The notes beneath the pieces were generated by a model that worked only from the letters and a program-made list of their open reading frames with translations, was not told the DNA's origin and ran no database searches. Positions 1 through 11,779 of a DNA stretch of 64,000 bases are shown here, in pieces (position 1 is the first letter of the stretch; the number at the start of each line of letters is the position of its first letter). The position numbers and the translations under genes were made by a program. Source of the stretch: Bremia lactucae (lineage: Eukaryota; Oomycota; Peronosporomycetes; Peronosporales; Peronosporaceae); the NCBI RefSeq assembly GCF_004359215.1, contig NC_090610.1:230723-294722 (forward strand), given 5' to 3'.

Positions 1-2476
1 ACCATACCGGCGCAAACGCCAGTCTCGCGGAAAGATGTTCTGTTGAACTTCATGAGGTAGGCAACATTCTTTTCCGCGTTAGATTCTAAGGATAGCTACT
101 ATCAGGTACTCATGAGAGAGTCCGATGTAGCCAAAACTGCAGTAAGCACCCCAAGCGGTTAGCTTGTGATGCCCCAAGATTTAAAAAACGCACTGGCGAC
201 ATTCAACTGAGTTGTGCTACACGTGATGCGTCAGCACTGTGCCTACGCGCTCCATTACTCTGACGATGCATTCGTGCATAGTAGGGCCAAGGACGGGCTG
301 AGCGCAATAGAGTCGCACAAGCGTCATTTAGACGCTGTGTTGCAGACTTTGAAGGAGGCCCAATTGTACGTCAACTTGCAAAAGTGTGTCATAGGGATCT
401 TTGAGATACCTATGGTGGGCTGCATCGTTGGTACACATGGTGTACGAGCGGACCTAGACAAGGTAAATCAGTAAAGGAATGGCCAATCCCACGGCATGTA
501 AGGGATTTCCGCCAATTCCTAGGGCTCGCTAATTACTTGCATAAGTATAGCAAGAATTATGCGGAGCAAACTAAACCATTGTCTGACCTCCTTAAAAAGG
601 ACTCAGAATGGGTTTGGTTAAAACAACAAGAAGACGCGTTTACATCAGTGAAGCAGTCTCTTGTAGAGGCACCGGTCTTGGCATTGCCAGGCGCACATAA
701 GCACTCTAGCGTCGTCTGTGATGCAAGCAATTTTGCAAACGGAAGCGCGCTCATGCAAAAGGATGACGACGGCGTCGACGGTGTCATTTATTTTCAGTTC
801 CGGCTTTTAAAAGCCGCGGAACTGAATTGCCCTGTGCATGACAAGGAGCTATTTGCAATAAAGTATGCTCTTGTTAAGTTTCGAGTGCACCTATTGGGCA
901 CCGAACCATTTGTGGTTTATACGGATCACGCATCATTTTAAACCGTAATAAATTTATTGCACTTCTCGCCTAGAATGGCAAGATGGCTCACATTCTTCTC
1001 TGAATTTAATTTCGAAGTTGAATACAAGCTGGGTAAGTCGAATGTCTTGGCTGACGCGTTATCGCGCAGACCAGATTTCGAGGAAAGACACCAGGAAGTG
1101 TGTCTAGTGCTAAAGCACAATCGAAGCAGTCAATGTTGGCAGCCATTAAGGCCCACCACGTGACGACCCCATTGGCCTCCGAAATAAAGGAGGGCTATAG
1201 TCAGGAAGCACATTGTCGTCTGCTGTTGGATTACTTCACTTCTGGACGAAAGGTTTCCCTTTCGTCGCACCTGAAAGCTTAGCAAATCACTTAAGCTACA
1301 GCGATAGCCCGTTATGGCATCACCTGTCACCTTGTGATTCCTTGAGAGATTATGTGCCTCCTGACACAGATCTCAAGCTGATGATCCTTGACGAGCTCTA
1401 TGATGCGCCATCGAGTGGGCATCTTGGCCGTAAAAAGACATTTGTAAGAGTGTCAGAGGAACGTTGGTGGCTACACAGGGTATCAAGTCAACGACAGAAA
1501 TTTGCCCTAGTGACCTTTCCAGTTTAGCAGTGGTCAATAAAACTACGTCCTATTACCGACCTCTTGGCGGTGCCATTGGCGATTTAGATGCTAAAAGCGT
1601 GAGCGAGGCTCAACGCTTTGTGGATGAGCGATTAGCCATCACACGAAAAGTTCGTGACGAGATGGCAAGCGCACAGATTCAACAAAAAGAATATGCTTTT
1701 CGAAATGGTCGCAAAAATAATGAACGCTTTAGAGTGGGAGAAAAAGTAATGTTAATTACTGCTACCCTACCTAAAAATGCAATTTCTGTACTATGAAGTT
1801 ATTGCAACGTTTCATTGGGCCGTTTACGGAGGTAGAAGAGGTTGGAGACCTAAGTTATAGGCTCACACTTCCCCCGTATATGAAGCCGCACTCCGTATTT
1901 TACGTGGGTCGTGTGTAACGGTATGTAGACCCAGAAGAGATCACATACCCCCATCCGCATAAGGAGATCGATGGTGACGTCGACTATGAGTCGAGCGTCG
2001 ATCAAGTGAGGGAGACGGGGAAGGTGAAAAACTTCCAGCCGAATGACTCCTCCCACGACAATAAGGGCTCGGAGAGCGAGGGATACCACGCGCATAATGC
2101 GGGCCCCTCAGCATCAATTTCTCCAGGATATCAAGCCGAACTTCCATGCGTTCAAACCCTGGCGAACCTTCGGACGTACATCCTGAAGATCTGGGGTCAG
2201 TCGCAAGACTTGACCCTCGAGATCCTCAATGCGTCGTTCAGCAGCGCTTAACGCCTGTGACGGAACGGATGCGGGTATGGCAGCCGCGGTTAGGTGGGTG
2301 GAATCGCCACATCTATCGGGCGCCGCCTGCACTGATAGATGCGGGTGGAAATCAACGCTTCCATGTTTGAAAATTGCTTGCATATCCGAAGAGTTTTGAC
2401 TCTTGGGAACCGATCGATATCCTACGTCTTTATGTGCCCGGCGTGGTGACTATCTCTCGAAAAGAGCACTAGCTGA
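1..2476 (+). mobile_element. Degenerate Ty3/gypsy pol, family A (RT to chromodomain)
   Basis: The window opens inside a reverse transcriptase reading from left to right. In order I see RT palm remnants with a decayed YxDD region (about 214-474), the RNase H segment with 'VVCDASNFANGSALMQK' (537-941) and 'LADALSRRP' (near 1040), integrase pieces (1213-1527), the integrase tail (1464-1930; 'RFIGPFTEV' near 1815), and a chromodomain remnant containing 'YPKSFDSWEPID' (near 2380). Frameshifts and stops separate every block, so no protein can be made. Most of the integrase core is missing compared with the copy at 24.6-31.9 kb, so an internal deletion is likely near 1480-1520. It is followed by the antisense ORF typical of this family. 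Confidence 0.85.
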
Positions 2477-2489
2477 GGACTCTCCGCTA

Positions 2490-3880
2490 GTCACAATGGA
2501 CTAGCAGGAGTAGCGTGTGAAAAGAAACAGGGGGTACAGTAGCGCCAATAATTTATCATACGCAACAGGGCGAAACTTTTTCGCTGCAATCATTTTTTAA
2601 CCGCATTTTGTGAATTCAGCCTCGTATTGGTCGGGCGTTTCATTTGAACGCAACACGACCGGGATCGGGAAAAGACATCCAAGCGATTTCTACTAAGCCT
2701 TCCATGAATTAAAGACGCCATAATAATTATGAGCATCTAGAATAGCGCGCTGGATGCGATATTTTTGGCCCATTGAGATGGAGGGGGCATAAGTGCTTTG
2801 TTATGTAGGTGGGCACGTCTTAATGCGGCCACGCTCAAATAAAGCACACACCCTAGCACAGCAAAATTGCGGTTTTACCGTCTTCTCTCACGTGCAGTGA
2901 GATAGAAGGTGGGCGCCTAAGCGACCCCACCCAACGAACTATAAGCCGAGACGAAGGGACGTCACGGGAGCGGTAGTCCCGCTCCACATGCGCAAAAACA
3001 CCGATTTCAGAATTCGGTGAGAGTTAAAACACGCAAGTCTAGCTGTCAACATGCGACTTCATTTTCAAAAGGCAAACTATCGTTGCTAAAGTTCGAAGCC
3101 AAAAATTACTCAAACTCAGCGTTTTTCGCAGATGAACTGCTTGGTGCACATTTAGGACTGTGCTGACGCCCATTTCGTTCTAGAAAGTAGTTTTCAGACT
3201 GATTTATATTTAATCGTACCAAATAGAAGCTCCTATTTTTAAATAATCCTAAAATGCCGTCTCCGTAGAAAGACACTAGTATGTGTTGCGAGCGTATTTT
3301 TCTAGACACCTCGCGTAACGAATGACGCTAGCCGTCGTCCCCGCTAATGTGAATGCCGTTAGGGACATCACATATACAACGGTGAGTCACAATGTGAACC
3401 ACACCCAAGTGGTGGGTCTAATTACTTCATTAAGTAATTGGCCATCTTCTTGAGTACACAAAGTGTACTTAACGAGAATTGTTTTACATAGGGCAACTTT
3501 TGCTCGTCCCATGCCACCCATCACATAGCCACGTTCGATACGACTGTCTTGTGGCACCGACTAGACACGCTCAGGTGCCGTCGGTGGAGGTTTAAGCTCA
3601 GGCTCTTCTGCGTCGGACACATTGTGAATGATGGTCTGAACGATAAGTGTTAAGGGTTTACTTAACTGAGAAGCAGCTGCGCCTTTATGGGCAGCGCTCT
3701 CATTAATTGTTGATACGCTAGCCAGCGCAGACGACAGACATCACTAGAAAACTTTGTTGTCTCCATGTTAGGAGCAATATTTGAAGTTTGGATGAGCAAT
3801 AAAGCGCCATCATCCTTGATCATTAGCTCGCTGTCCTCATCACAACTATGAGGTGATGCCTTCTCTTTGACGATTTGCAA
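2490..3880 (-). pseudogene. Antisense ORF of family A, copy 1, split by an inserted LTR
   Basis: This lies on the strand opposite to the upstream pol. Reading right to left, 3880-3662 encodes an N-terminal part with 'IKDDGALLLIQTS', matching the copy at 23.9-24.1 kb. 3660-3511 continues it, an LTR-A copy interrupts it, and 2790-2490 carries the C-terminal part with 'IPVVLRSNETPDQYEAEF' (about 2611-2665). The same protein segments occur in the same order in two other copies (23787-24644 and 32923-33985). Frameshifts make this copy a pseudogene. I recognise no known domain and assign no function. Confidence 0.6.
2804..3509 (-). repeat. LTR-A inserted in the antisense ORF
   Basis: This is the reverse complement of the LTR-A consensus. 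The left end is TGTAGGTGGGCACG, which corresponds to the LTR 3' end ...CCTACA. Internal landmarks match the solo LTR at 20705-21365: the TTGGGTGAGGTCGC-type block and the block with CTCGCGTAA next to GATGACGCTAG. The right end is eroded and no clean target duplication is visible. It splits antisense ORF copy 1, whose halves lie on both sides. Confidence 0.75.
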
Positions 3881-3882
3881 AA

Positions 3883-4360
3883 TGTAAATTCGTTCTTAAG
3901 GGGATGGTCAATTACTTAAGTAAAGTAGTTGGACCCACCGCTTGGTGGTTCACATTGTGACCCACCCTTGTGTATGTGATGCACATAGTTGCATTTACAT
4001 TGGAAGGGATGACGGCAAGCGTCATCCAAGATACAAGGTATTTAGAATAATACGCTCGCAATACGTATAAGTGTATATCTACAGAGATGGCATTTAGGAT
4101 TAATTAAAATATGTTATGTATTTAAAACAATTAAGTAAAACTCAGTCTCAAAACTTATTTCTAGTTCGTAAATGCGCACGTGGAGCCGGATTACCGCTCC
4201 CGTGACGTCACTTAAACTAAGGCTTATAGTTCGTTGGGTGAGGTCGCTGAGGCGCCCAACAACTACCTCACTACACGTGAGAGAAGACGGTCAGACCGCT
4301 TTCTTGCTGTGCTAAGGTTTGTGCTTAAGTAGAGCGTGGCAATAGACGTGCCCGAATACA
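3883..4360 (+). repeat. LTR-A, 3' LTR of the first element
   Basis: It begins TGTAAATTCG, is shortened at its 5' side, and ends GCCCGAATACA. The internal blocks match the solo LTR at 20705-21365. It has the same orientation as the upstream family A pol and directly follows the antisense ORF, as expected for the 3' LTR of that element. It is inverted relative to the LTR-A at 2804-3509. Confidence 0.7.
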
Positions 4361-4389
4361 AAATAAGTAAAGAGGTACAACATTATTAG

Positions 4390-4800
4390 GGTGCCGGTAT
4401 ATGTACCTCAACTTTTTGGTAAACGTACATCACCCAAATTATCCTTACAAAAATTAGGATAAAAAAACTCATTTAACCTTTATACCATTTCTTAGCGTTC
4501 GTTACAAGACACGATAAGGTGGTGCGCAAGGGGGCGCTTTACATAACTACTTATTATTATGTTAATGCCAGTAAATAGAAACTGTAACGAAAGAATTAAT
4601 ATATTAAGACACCATTACTCTGTACTAAAGCCTTAGTATCGACCCCTCTAGTCGCTAAGACTTCTAAGCTACTTGTAACATTCCTCTGCACGTCAGTGCA
4701 CGTGAAGTAATCTAAACACCTCACCTTCACTGTTATCAGTGTAGCTGAGAAGTACTGCTGTCAGTACCTGCGAAAGGTGCCTCGTTACAGGCCACGATTC
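4390..4800 (-). repeat. Repeat D, reverse copy
   Basis: The reverse complement of about 4520-4800 aligns with 10958-11245. Shared blocks include AGTACT-rich sequence, 'ACAGTGAAGGTG', 'ACTTCACGTGCA', 'CGTGCAGAG' and 'CTTGCGCACC'. It is probably the LTR of a further element family. I could not define its termini, and there is no coding potential. Confidence 0.5.
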
Positions 4801-4869
4801 GATTTTCACTGAGGCTTACTTGTGGGTTGAAATTGGTTACCGTGTAGACCACAGAGTCGCAAGGAGGCT

Positions 4870-5519
4870 GTCTATTTGGTGCAACTCGAAAGACATGCAT
4901 CAGCAAACTTCATTCGGGAGCGGCGGGTTTGATCTTGAACGAAAAGTCTCATAGAGAAGCGATGGTGAGACAGCTGGAGAGCAAGCCTTGTGGAATTAGC
5001 GAAAGTATAGGTAGAGCAAGCCATAGCGAAACAATAGGACGCCCGCTGCTTCATATTTTTGCAATGCTACCAATTCAATTTGTATTTTTCTTAGGCGAAA
5101 CGGCAATGTCGAAAGACGTATCAATTATTATCGCGCAACAATCTTGGCCAAGTCTTTGCGCTCGTATAATCGCCGATTTAGGGAGTGAATGTGCTCCGCA
5201 AATGATGTAAAGCCTACTTAAAGCAGAAAAGGCAGTCCTCCATCGAATAGGACTGGTCAGATCATATATGGGTAAGTCATCTATCTCAAGCATCTTGGAC
5301 GACTTCGCACGTTCTTGCCCGCGTTTGGCATCGTTACCAGAGCAGCAGCATGACTCTAGGGCGCTTGAGAGGACAATGACATTTTATCAGGCGACTTCAC
5401 ATTTGAGCTCTAAAAGTCCCCTTGATTATTTTTGCTTCCAACTGCGTTACACTTGTCGTCATTCTCGTGACTTGAAAGCTTCAAAGTACCAGAACAAATT
5501 GGGTACATTACGCGGTTAA
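4870..5519 (+). other. Unrecognised decayed coding region
   Basis: Two frames stay open for 80-93 codons (4929-5210 and 5268-5519), with serine-rich text such as 'SSISSILDDFARSCPRL'. No domain is recognised. The region lies between repeat D and a gypsy pol fragment, so a retrotransposon gag or leader remnant is the most economical guess, but nothing in the sequence proves it. From about 5520 to 5760 I see nothing. Confidence 0.25.
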
Positions 5520-5759
5520 TACTAAGAGCAAGACCTCGCTCAGATTTTTGCTGTGTCTTTTATGATTTCGAAAAGCTAGGATCAAGCTATTCTTTTAACG
5601 GTAGGGTTAGTCAGGCCCGGTATCGCTTGTCGTGCAGCACCCAAATAAGTCATCAATTATTTGTGTGAATAAGAAATCAGAAACCTGTGGTCAAAGGTTC
5701 CCACCTTTGGAAATAAGATCCAAAGATAAAAGTGAGACATTAAATTTCTAGTAAACAAC

Positions 5760-7080
5760 CGATTAAGTGTAGGCACTTATGCACATGATCTGATAGCGCC
5801 TCCGAAATTAATTTCGGAGATAACTCAATTGCAACGCTAGAACCGAGACGATTCTTTCGTGACCTGCGTAGTGGCAAAGTCAAGCCGATGTGCGTGCTTG
5901 TCACAGATGACAAGGACTTGGCCGATATTCGGTCGGCAACGGTTTCCAGCAGCTCATCGATGGACGAAAGTGCCTCAATGAGAAGACTCGGATGGAACGT
6001 TTTACGTCCCAATCTTTAAAGACAACTCCTTTATTTAAGGATTTGACCAATTTCAAGGTTGTATTCCCCGAATCCATATCGTGCGGGTCGCCTCTGACAA
6101 AGATACTGATGTGAACGGGATATTCTGTTCACGCATAGGCATCTGATAGAATCCATCCATCAGATCTAATGACGAAAAGATAGTACTTTTTGCCACACCG
6201 TCAATAATAAAGTCTTTTCGTGGTATCGGCGTTTGAGCTGGTACCGTTGCAAGCTTCAATTAATTGAATGCATGCACAAACCGCCATCCTCCTGTTGCTC
6301 TACGCACACAGAAGGTCGGAGAGCTATGCGGGAAACTTGATTTCCTCTCATGGCCCGCTGCTAAGCAATCGGCAAAGTATTTGTCGATCGCTAATACTGT
6401 TCACGAGGCCACTGCTTCATGACACAGAATTTTGAACCTCAAGCGAGCTATGGGAGTGGCTGGTTATGCCACAGGGACTTATTAATGCCCCTGCGACATT
6501 TACTAGATGTGTGATCAATCTGTTAAGATCGGTGGTGGATTTCGCACCGATTTATTTTGATGACGTTTTCGTTCATAGCATATACAAAAGTGGAAAGTCG
6601 GACGTTAAGGTACATCGTACCCAGGTCCGAAAGATTCTCACTCTTATGCGTAAGCATAAGTTGTGTGCAAATCTCAAGAAGTGTATATTCGCTGCAAGCG
6701 AAATACCACATCTTGGATGAATCGTGGGTAAACACGATGTACGCCCTGATCCGAAAAATATCAAGGCGATCACCGAATGACCTGTGTAAATCGATGTAAA
6801 GGGAATTCGAAAGCTTCTCGGCGTACTCCTGCGATTGTGCCGAAATGACAGTACATCTTTGAAAAAGATGTGAAGTCGTAATGAAATGCTGATTGTCAGC
6901 AATCCTTTGAGAGTACCAAGCAACGCTTGATGCGATCGCCAATCCGGGCGATTGCGGACCAAGACAGACCATTTCATGTGGTCTGTGACGCCAGCGATTT
7001 TGCAATCGGCTGTGTGATAATGCAATATGACACAGGTGGCGCCATACTGAGTGTCATTAATGACGCTATTGGCGGTGAAG
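5760..7080 (+). mobile_element. Ty3/gypsy pol fragment with an inverted segment inside RT
   Basis: The segment 5760-6010 reads on the plus strand as the pre-RT spacer ('FFRDLRSGKVKPMCVLVTDD'). From 6440 back to 6053 the minus strand encodes the start of RT ('PTFCVRRATGGWRF', 'TVPAQTPIPRKDF', 'FSSLDLMDGFYQMPMRE'). From about 6440 the plus strand resumes RT ('LWEWLVMPQGLINAPATFTR', 'IYFDDVFVHS', 'ANLKKCIFAASEIPHLG') and enters RNase H ('VVCDASDFAIGCVIMQ', about 6970). The order is therefore plus, minus, plus within one domain, which a local inversion of about 420 bp explains. Stops break all parts. Confidence 0.8.
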
Positions 7081-7099
7081 GACACGTAGACGTTCGTTG

Positions 7100-8861
7100 G
7101 ATAAAGAAGTTGAGTTACCTAACTCCTTGTCGGATGTCGAATTCGACACATGTCTGGTATAGCACCAATACAGGCTGGGATATTCGTGGACGTGAATGCC
7201 CCGGCCTCTTAGAGGCGTATTGTCTCTACTCTAAGACTGGGGAGACGCGAAGCGTTTATACCCTCACAAAGTGATACGTGTGAGCAATTACACACCCTTG
7301 TAAATGGTGTAACCGGTAACATTGACGGAGAAGTTAACCTTGCGGCTATCCCTTCGTTACATGCTCTTTTAGAGCTAGACGAAATGTCTATCGATGAGTG
7401 CGGCCAAGCCTTAAAAGCTGGCGACTTATCTGAGATGGTGGTCATTCGACCTATGATTGAATTAAACTCATCGTCACTTCTGGACGAAGCTTTCCTAGAT
7501 GACACAAAAGCTGCACTAGTCGCGCGGAATGGGTCATCGATTCTTAAAAATCCTACGGATCCATTTTATTTCTAGATTAAGGAATTCCAAAATGTGGTAT
7601 GGAATAATCCACCATCTGTTTTACCTCCGGATAGAGGTGTTCGTCGTGAAATTGACTTCGTTCCGGGAACCAACTACTGTGTCACACTACAATGGCCTTT
7701 ATCAAGGAAGCATTGTGACGTCATTGACGATTTCTTGCGTGCTAAGCACGACGCTGGAATGGTACGAGAAAGCAAATCTCCTCATTCGACACCGACATTT
7801 TGTGTCAAAAAGCCAAATGGTATTGGCGCATTTTACATGCTTTTAATAAGCTTAACGACGTCACTATACCAGCACAAACCCCCATTCCTAGAAAAAATGT
7901 TCTTTAAAACAATATGGTGGGATGTACAATGTACAGTGCACTTGACTTAGTCGCTGGTTACTATCAACTGCTCATGCGAGCTAGCGATATCCCGCTTACA
8001 GCGGTTAGCGCTGCCACAAGAACTTTTTAACGCTTCGTTGCATTTAATCGTCTAGTGACGCAACTGTTTCTCCCTCATCGAGGTTATGCACAGACTTATT
8101 TCGATGACATTTTTGTCCATAGTCGTGCGGAGCAGGGTCGGACGGATATGGAAAACCGTTTAGACCATTTGCGAGCAGTGCTCGAGTGTATGCGCAAAAT
8201 AAATAGTATGTCAATGCATCTAAATGCAGTTTTGGCGCAGAAGAAATTCCTTTTTAAGGCTAATTCATTGGAAAGCGAGGCCTTAGGGCGGATCCCGCTA
8301 AGGTAAAAGCCATAGTAGATTGGCCGGTTCCTAAAAACCACAAGGATTTGCGTAAGTGGTTGGGTCTCGCCAATTATTTACACAAATATAGCGAAAATTA
8401 CGCTGAAAAGGCTAGGCCATTATCTAATCTCCTTAAAAAGTATACAGAACGGTGCTGGACTAGTAGAGAACATAATGCTTTCCGCGTAGTTAAGGATAGT
8501 CTTATTCATTCACCAATCCTGGCACTGCTAAACCCGAATTGGCCTTTCAGTGTCGTCTGTGACGCATCAGATTTTGCCATTGGCAGTGCTCTGTTGCAAA
8601 AGATGTTGAGGGGCATGAACGTATTATTGCGTTCGAGTCTAGACAACTTAAAGCTGCGGAAAAGAGCTACCCAGTTAATGACAAATAGTTACTTGCTATG
8701 AAGTATGCTCTCGGCAAATTCAGAGTTCATCTGCTCGGCTCTAAGCCGTTTGTGATATATGCAGATCACGCGTCGTTACGGACGGTGACTAAGTCGCTCC
8801 CACCTCTCACAGAGAATGGCCCGATGGCTACCTTTTTTCGCGAAATACAACTTCGAGGTGG
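7100..8861 (+). mobile_element. Second Ty3/gypsy pol fragment (spacer, RT, RNase H)
   Basis: A fresh pol starts before the previous one reaches integrase. The blocks are a spacer (about 7130-7575), 'NPPSVLPPDRGVRREIDF' (near 7600), 'SPHSTPTFCVKKPNG' (near 7780), 'YFDDIFVHSRAEQG' as the RT catalytic FDD (near 8100), 'WLGLANYLHKYSENYAEKAR' (near 8360), and RNase H with 'VVCDASDFAIGSALLQK' (near 8560) and 'YALGKFRVHLLGSKPFVIY' (near 8710). Several frameshifts are present. It is truncated in RNase H at about 8861, where LTR-C sequence begins abruptly. Confidence 0.85.
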
Positions 8862-9017
8862 TTCTACGAGCCCCTGAATTCCTTGAATTAGGATTCCTTA
8901 AGCTTTAATAGCTCGTACGACTCCCTGAGTTGTTAAACCCATTAGGTCAATAGAACTAAGCGACTCTCTGAGTCTGAAAGTCTTTTTCGAGGTTAGGAGC
9001 GAGGTAGATCCGCTACA
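8862..9017 (+). repeat. LTR-C 3' fragment
   Basis: It matches the last third of LTR-C: 'GGTTCTACGAGCCCCTGAAT', then 'CTCGTACGACTCCCTGAGTT', ending 'GATCCGCTACA'. The 5' two thirds are missing and the fragment joins directly to truncated RNase H. Confidence 0.75.
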
Positions 9018-9239
9018 CAAAGATTCAATTATCGAACGATATCAGATACTTTAGGTAGCTCTCATAGTTATAAATTTATAAATTATCGATAGAATAGGCG
9101 CGCTTTCTGATTGGCTGGAAATGTCATCCGCCAAAAATTTAAAACAAGCGTCAAACTGCTCTACCCCCTTCCCACTCAAACCACAACAATTTATGATCCC
9201 AATATCCCAACAAACTCAGAAAAGATGCCCCAAAGCAAT

Positions 9240-10957
9240 TAAGCTCTCGAAATTTCACGAACAAAGAAGTTCTCTGTTAAAAGCATAACGAGTTGCCACG
9301 CAAGACTCAAGTTGCTTTTTGCGCATGGGCAAAGCAAGAATTCAACCTATCAAAGCCTCCTACTCAAAGCACAATAAGTTTCACTTCGAAAAAGCGATGC
9401 AATTATGAAGCTATGGATTCAACCAGCCTCGAGGCGAATGTTGATTTTTCGGAAATCTTCTTTTCTACACAAATGGCTGTCGCACTTCCAAACACCCCGA
9501 ACTAGATCAAGTGCTTGCAGAGTGGGTTCTTCGATGCGAAGCCTGGCGTATCTGTACCGCAACAGAGCTTATCAAGTCAAAAGCTGCCAGGTTCGCAGAG
9601 CACCTAAAAATCGAATACGTGCCATCCTTCTCAAATTAATAGATTGAGTAGTTCAAGTCTCGCCATGGCTTCAAAGCTTTCAAGTCGCACGGCGAGAGTG
9701 GATCTGCTTACATGGAGACGACCGAAGAAGCACTTCCAGGCATTTGAGAAAAGCTACAAAATTACGAGCTACGCGACATCTATAATACGGATGAGACTGG
9801 TATCTGCTATCGAATGGATCCGGACAAAACAATTGCGCACACGCAAATCGAAGAGTCAAAGAAAGACGATTCAAGATTTACTCTTGCCTTCACTGCAAAT
9901 GCAGACAGCTCACATCAGCTCCAACCGTTCATCATCGGTTAGGCGCAAAACTCGAGAATTTTGTATTTAAATTTGACGCCAATAACCAAGATAATAATAA
10001 TTCAATAGACATTAAGATAATTATAATATTCTGTCTGTTTAAACTATACCATATACACAAAATAAAAAAAGTGGAAAAAAATGATTTAGAGTACTCATAA
10101 AAATTAAACTAACCAAATAAAAATTATTAAAATACCAGCTGTATATAAAAACAACTTAATGAAAAAGGTAAGAAAAAAACTTTCCAACCTAGGCGCATTA
10201 ATTGATCAGAACATAGCAAGGAGCTTGAATTCTTTGATCGCTGGAATACGAAAGCTTGGGTGACAAGCAAGCTTTTCCAAGAGTGGCTAAAGCGCTTTTA
10301 AGATGAGTAGCTAAGAATCGACAAGTACCACTTCTGTACGATATTGCGCCTTCGCACATCCTTGAAGAATCGGAAATTTCTAATGTTGACCTGATCCCGC
10401 TCCCGTTAAATGCAACATCAAAGATTCAGCCTATGAATGCTGGAATCATTGCAGCTTCTAAACGTCGCTATCGCTGCTATCAGCTGCAGGACGCGCTCGA
10501 TTGGGACGAACACGACGCTACTGATATTTACCAAGTATACAGCTTACGGTAATGCGCTAGAGCAGAGCTGCATGGGCAGAACTTCCAGATCGCTCATCGC
10601 TAATTGATACAAACACACTGGACTCTTCGATAATCGAATTCAAGCGCCCACTGAAGCGAGGCTCGACACACTGAACGAAGCAATCGAAAACGAACTTCAA
10701 GATGCGATGAACACCCTTCAGATTCGCTATTCTATGTCAGTCGCAAAGCTTCCAAATCTAATCGAGGAAGCACAGGAGGTGTACGTTTAGCTGACGGACA
10801 ACACGCTGGTTGAATTGGTGTAATGCGATGCAGACAAAACAAATACCAAGGTTTCCGACGATAACGACGAGTCAAACGAAGAACATTTGCCAATTTAAGT
10901 GCAGCAGAAAGCTGTGAGCGTTGTGGAAAAAGAACGCAACGTCGACTGAAACAGGGC
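9240..10957 (+). pseudogene. pogo/Tigger-like DDE transposase relic
   Basis: The N-terminus reads like the CENP-B/pogo helix-turn-helix ('VAFCAWAKQEFNLSKPPTQS', about 9305-9370). A second DNA-binding-like part follows ('HLKIEYVPSF', near 9605), then the DDE domain start ('YNTDETGICYRMDPDKTIA', near 9780) and 'QLQPFIIG' (near 9920). An AT-rich stretch (about 9970-10195) interrupts it. The DDE domain then continues with 'LLYDIAPSHILEESE' (near 10340) and 'IQPMNAGIIAASKRRYR' (near 10425). The family normally has Asp in the QPMDAG-type motif; here it is Asn. Many frameshifts make this a pseudogene of a Tc1/mariner-superfamily transposon. I could not define terminal inverted repeats. Confidence 0.8.
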
Positions 10958-11245
10958 ACCCTTTGATAGTACTGATAATAGTACTTGTCAACCTACACCA
11001 ATTACAGTGAAGGTGGGGCGCCTCGACTACTTCACGTGCACGACGTGCAGAGAAAGGTTTTAAGTAGCTAAGAGGTCTTAGCTACTAAAGGTAAATCCTT
11101 AGGCTTTAAAATAAAAAACGTAAAACTGTTTTAGTGTATTGTGTTTCTACGTAACGATCTTCTATCTACTACTGACTTTATTATATGATTAAGAAACTAT
11201 CTACGGCGCCAACTTGCGCACCGCACAATCAGTCTTATGACGATT
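10958..11245 (+). repeat. Repeat D, forward copy
   Basis: It is similar to the reverse complement of 4520-4800, and its last part resembles 48535-48640 ('TTTCTACGT[AG]ACGATC'). It is probably an LTR or a terminal piece of an unnamed element. It has no coding content. Confidence 0.5.
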
Positions 11246-11290
11246 CACTGAATTGATTTAAACTTAAATCAATTAATCAATAGAACTAAT

Positions 11291-11754
11291 GTCTCTCACT
11301 CCTAAAGTCAGAGGAAGACCTTTAGACACAGAGAGTCTCAAAGTTCTATTGAACTAATGGGTTTAACAACTCAGGGAGTCGTACAAGCTATATAAGCTTA
11401 ATGAATCCTAGTTTAAGGGATTCAGGGGTTCGTAGAACCAAGTGGCAACTAGTTCCCAAGAGGATATAACTTTAAAAGGCTTCTATCTCTTACAGATCAA
11501 TGTGCAAGCCTTAGAAAGGCACTTAACGTTTTAAGATTAAAAGGGGAACTGCACTTTATTTAATTATTTAATCTAAAACCTTACCCTAGCTAATTTAAAA
11601 ATAGATTTCGGCCGCCAGATTTATAGGCGGCGGCCACATTTGTTACCTATAATAAATGGGATTTAACTATTCTAGAATAGGACAAAAGGGTATTTTACCC
11701 ATAAAGTAGATGTACCACAACAACGGTTGTCCAACCGATGTGTGCCCCATTACA
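11291..11754 (-). repeat. LTR-C, 3' LTR of a minus-strand element, with polypurine tract
   Basis: The reverse complement begins TGTAATGGGGCACACATCGG at 11754 and runs through the LTR-C landmarks (GGCGGCCAAAAT-type block, 'GAGAGATAGAAGC', 'CTAGTTGCCAC', 'GACTCCCTGAGTTGTTAAAC'). It lacks the terminal CCGCTACA. Immediately outside, 11755-11768 read on the minus strand as GATGGGGGAGGG, a polypurine tract. This fixes the orientation: the LTR closes the element whose pol tail lies at 12700-13471. Confidence 0.8.
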
Positions 11755-11779
11755 CCCTCCCCCATCAAACTGTTGACAC

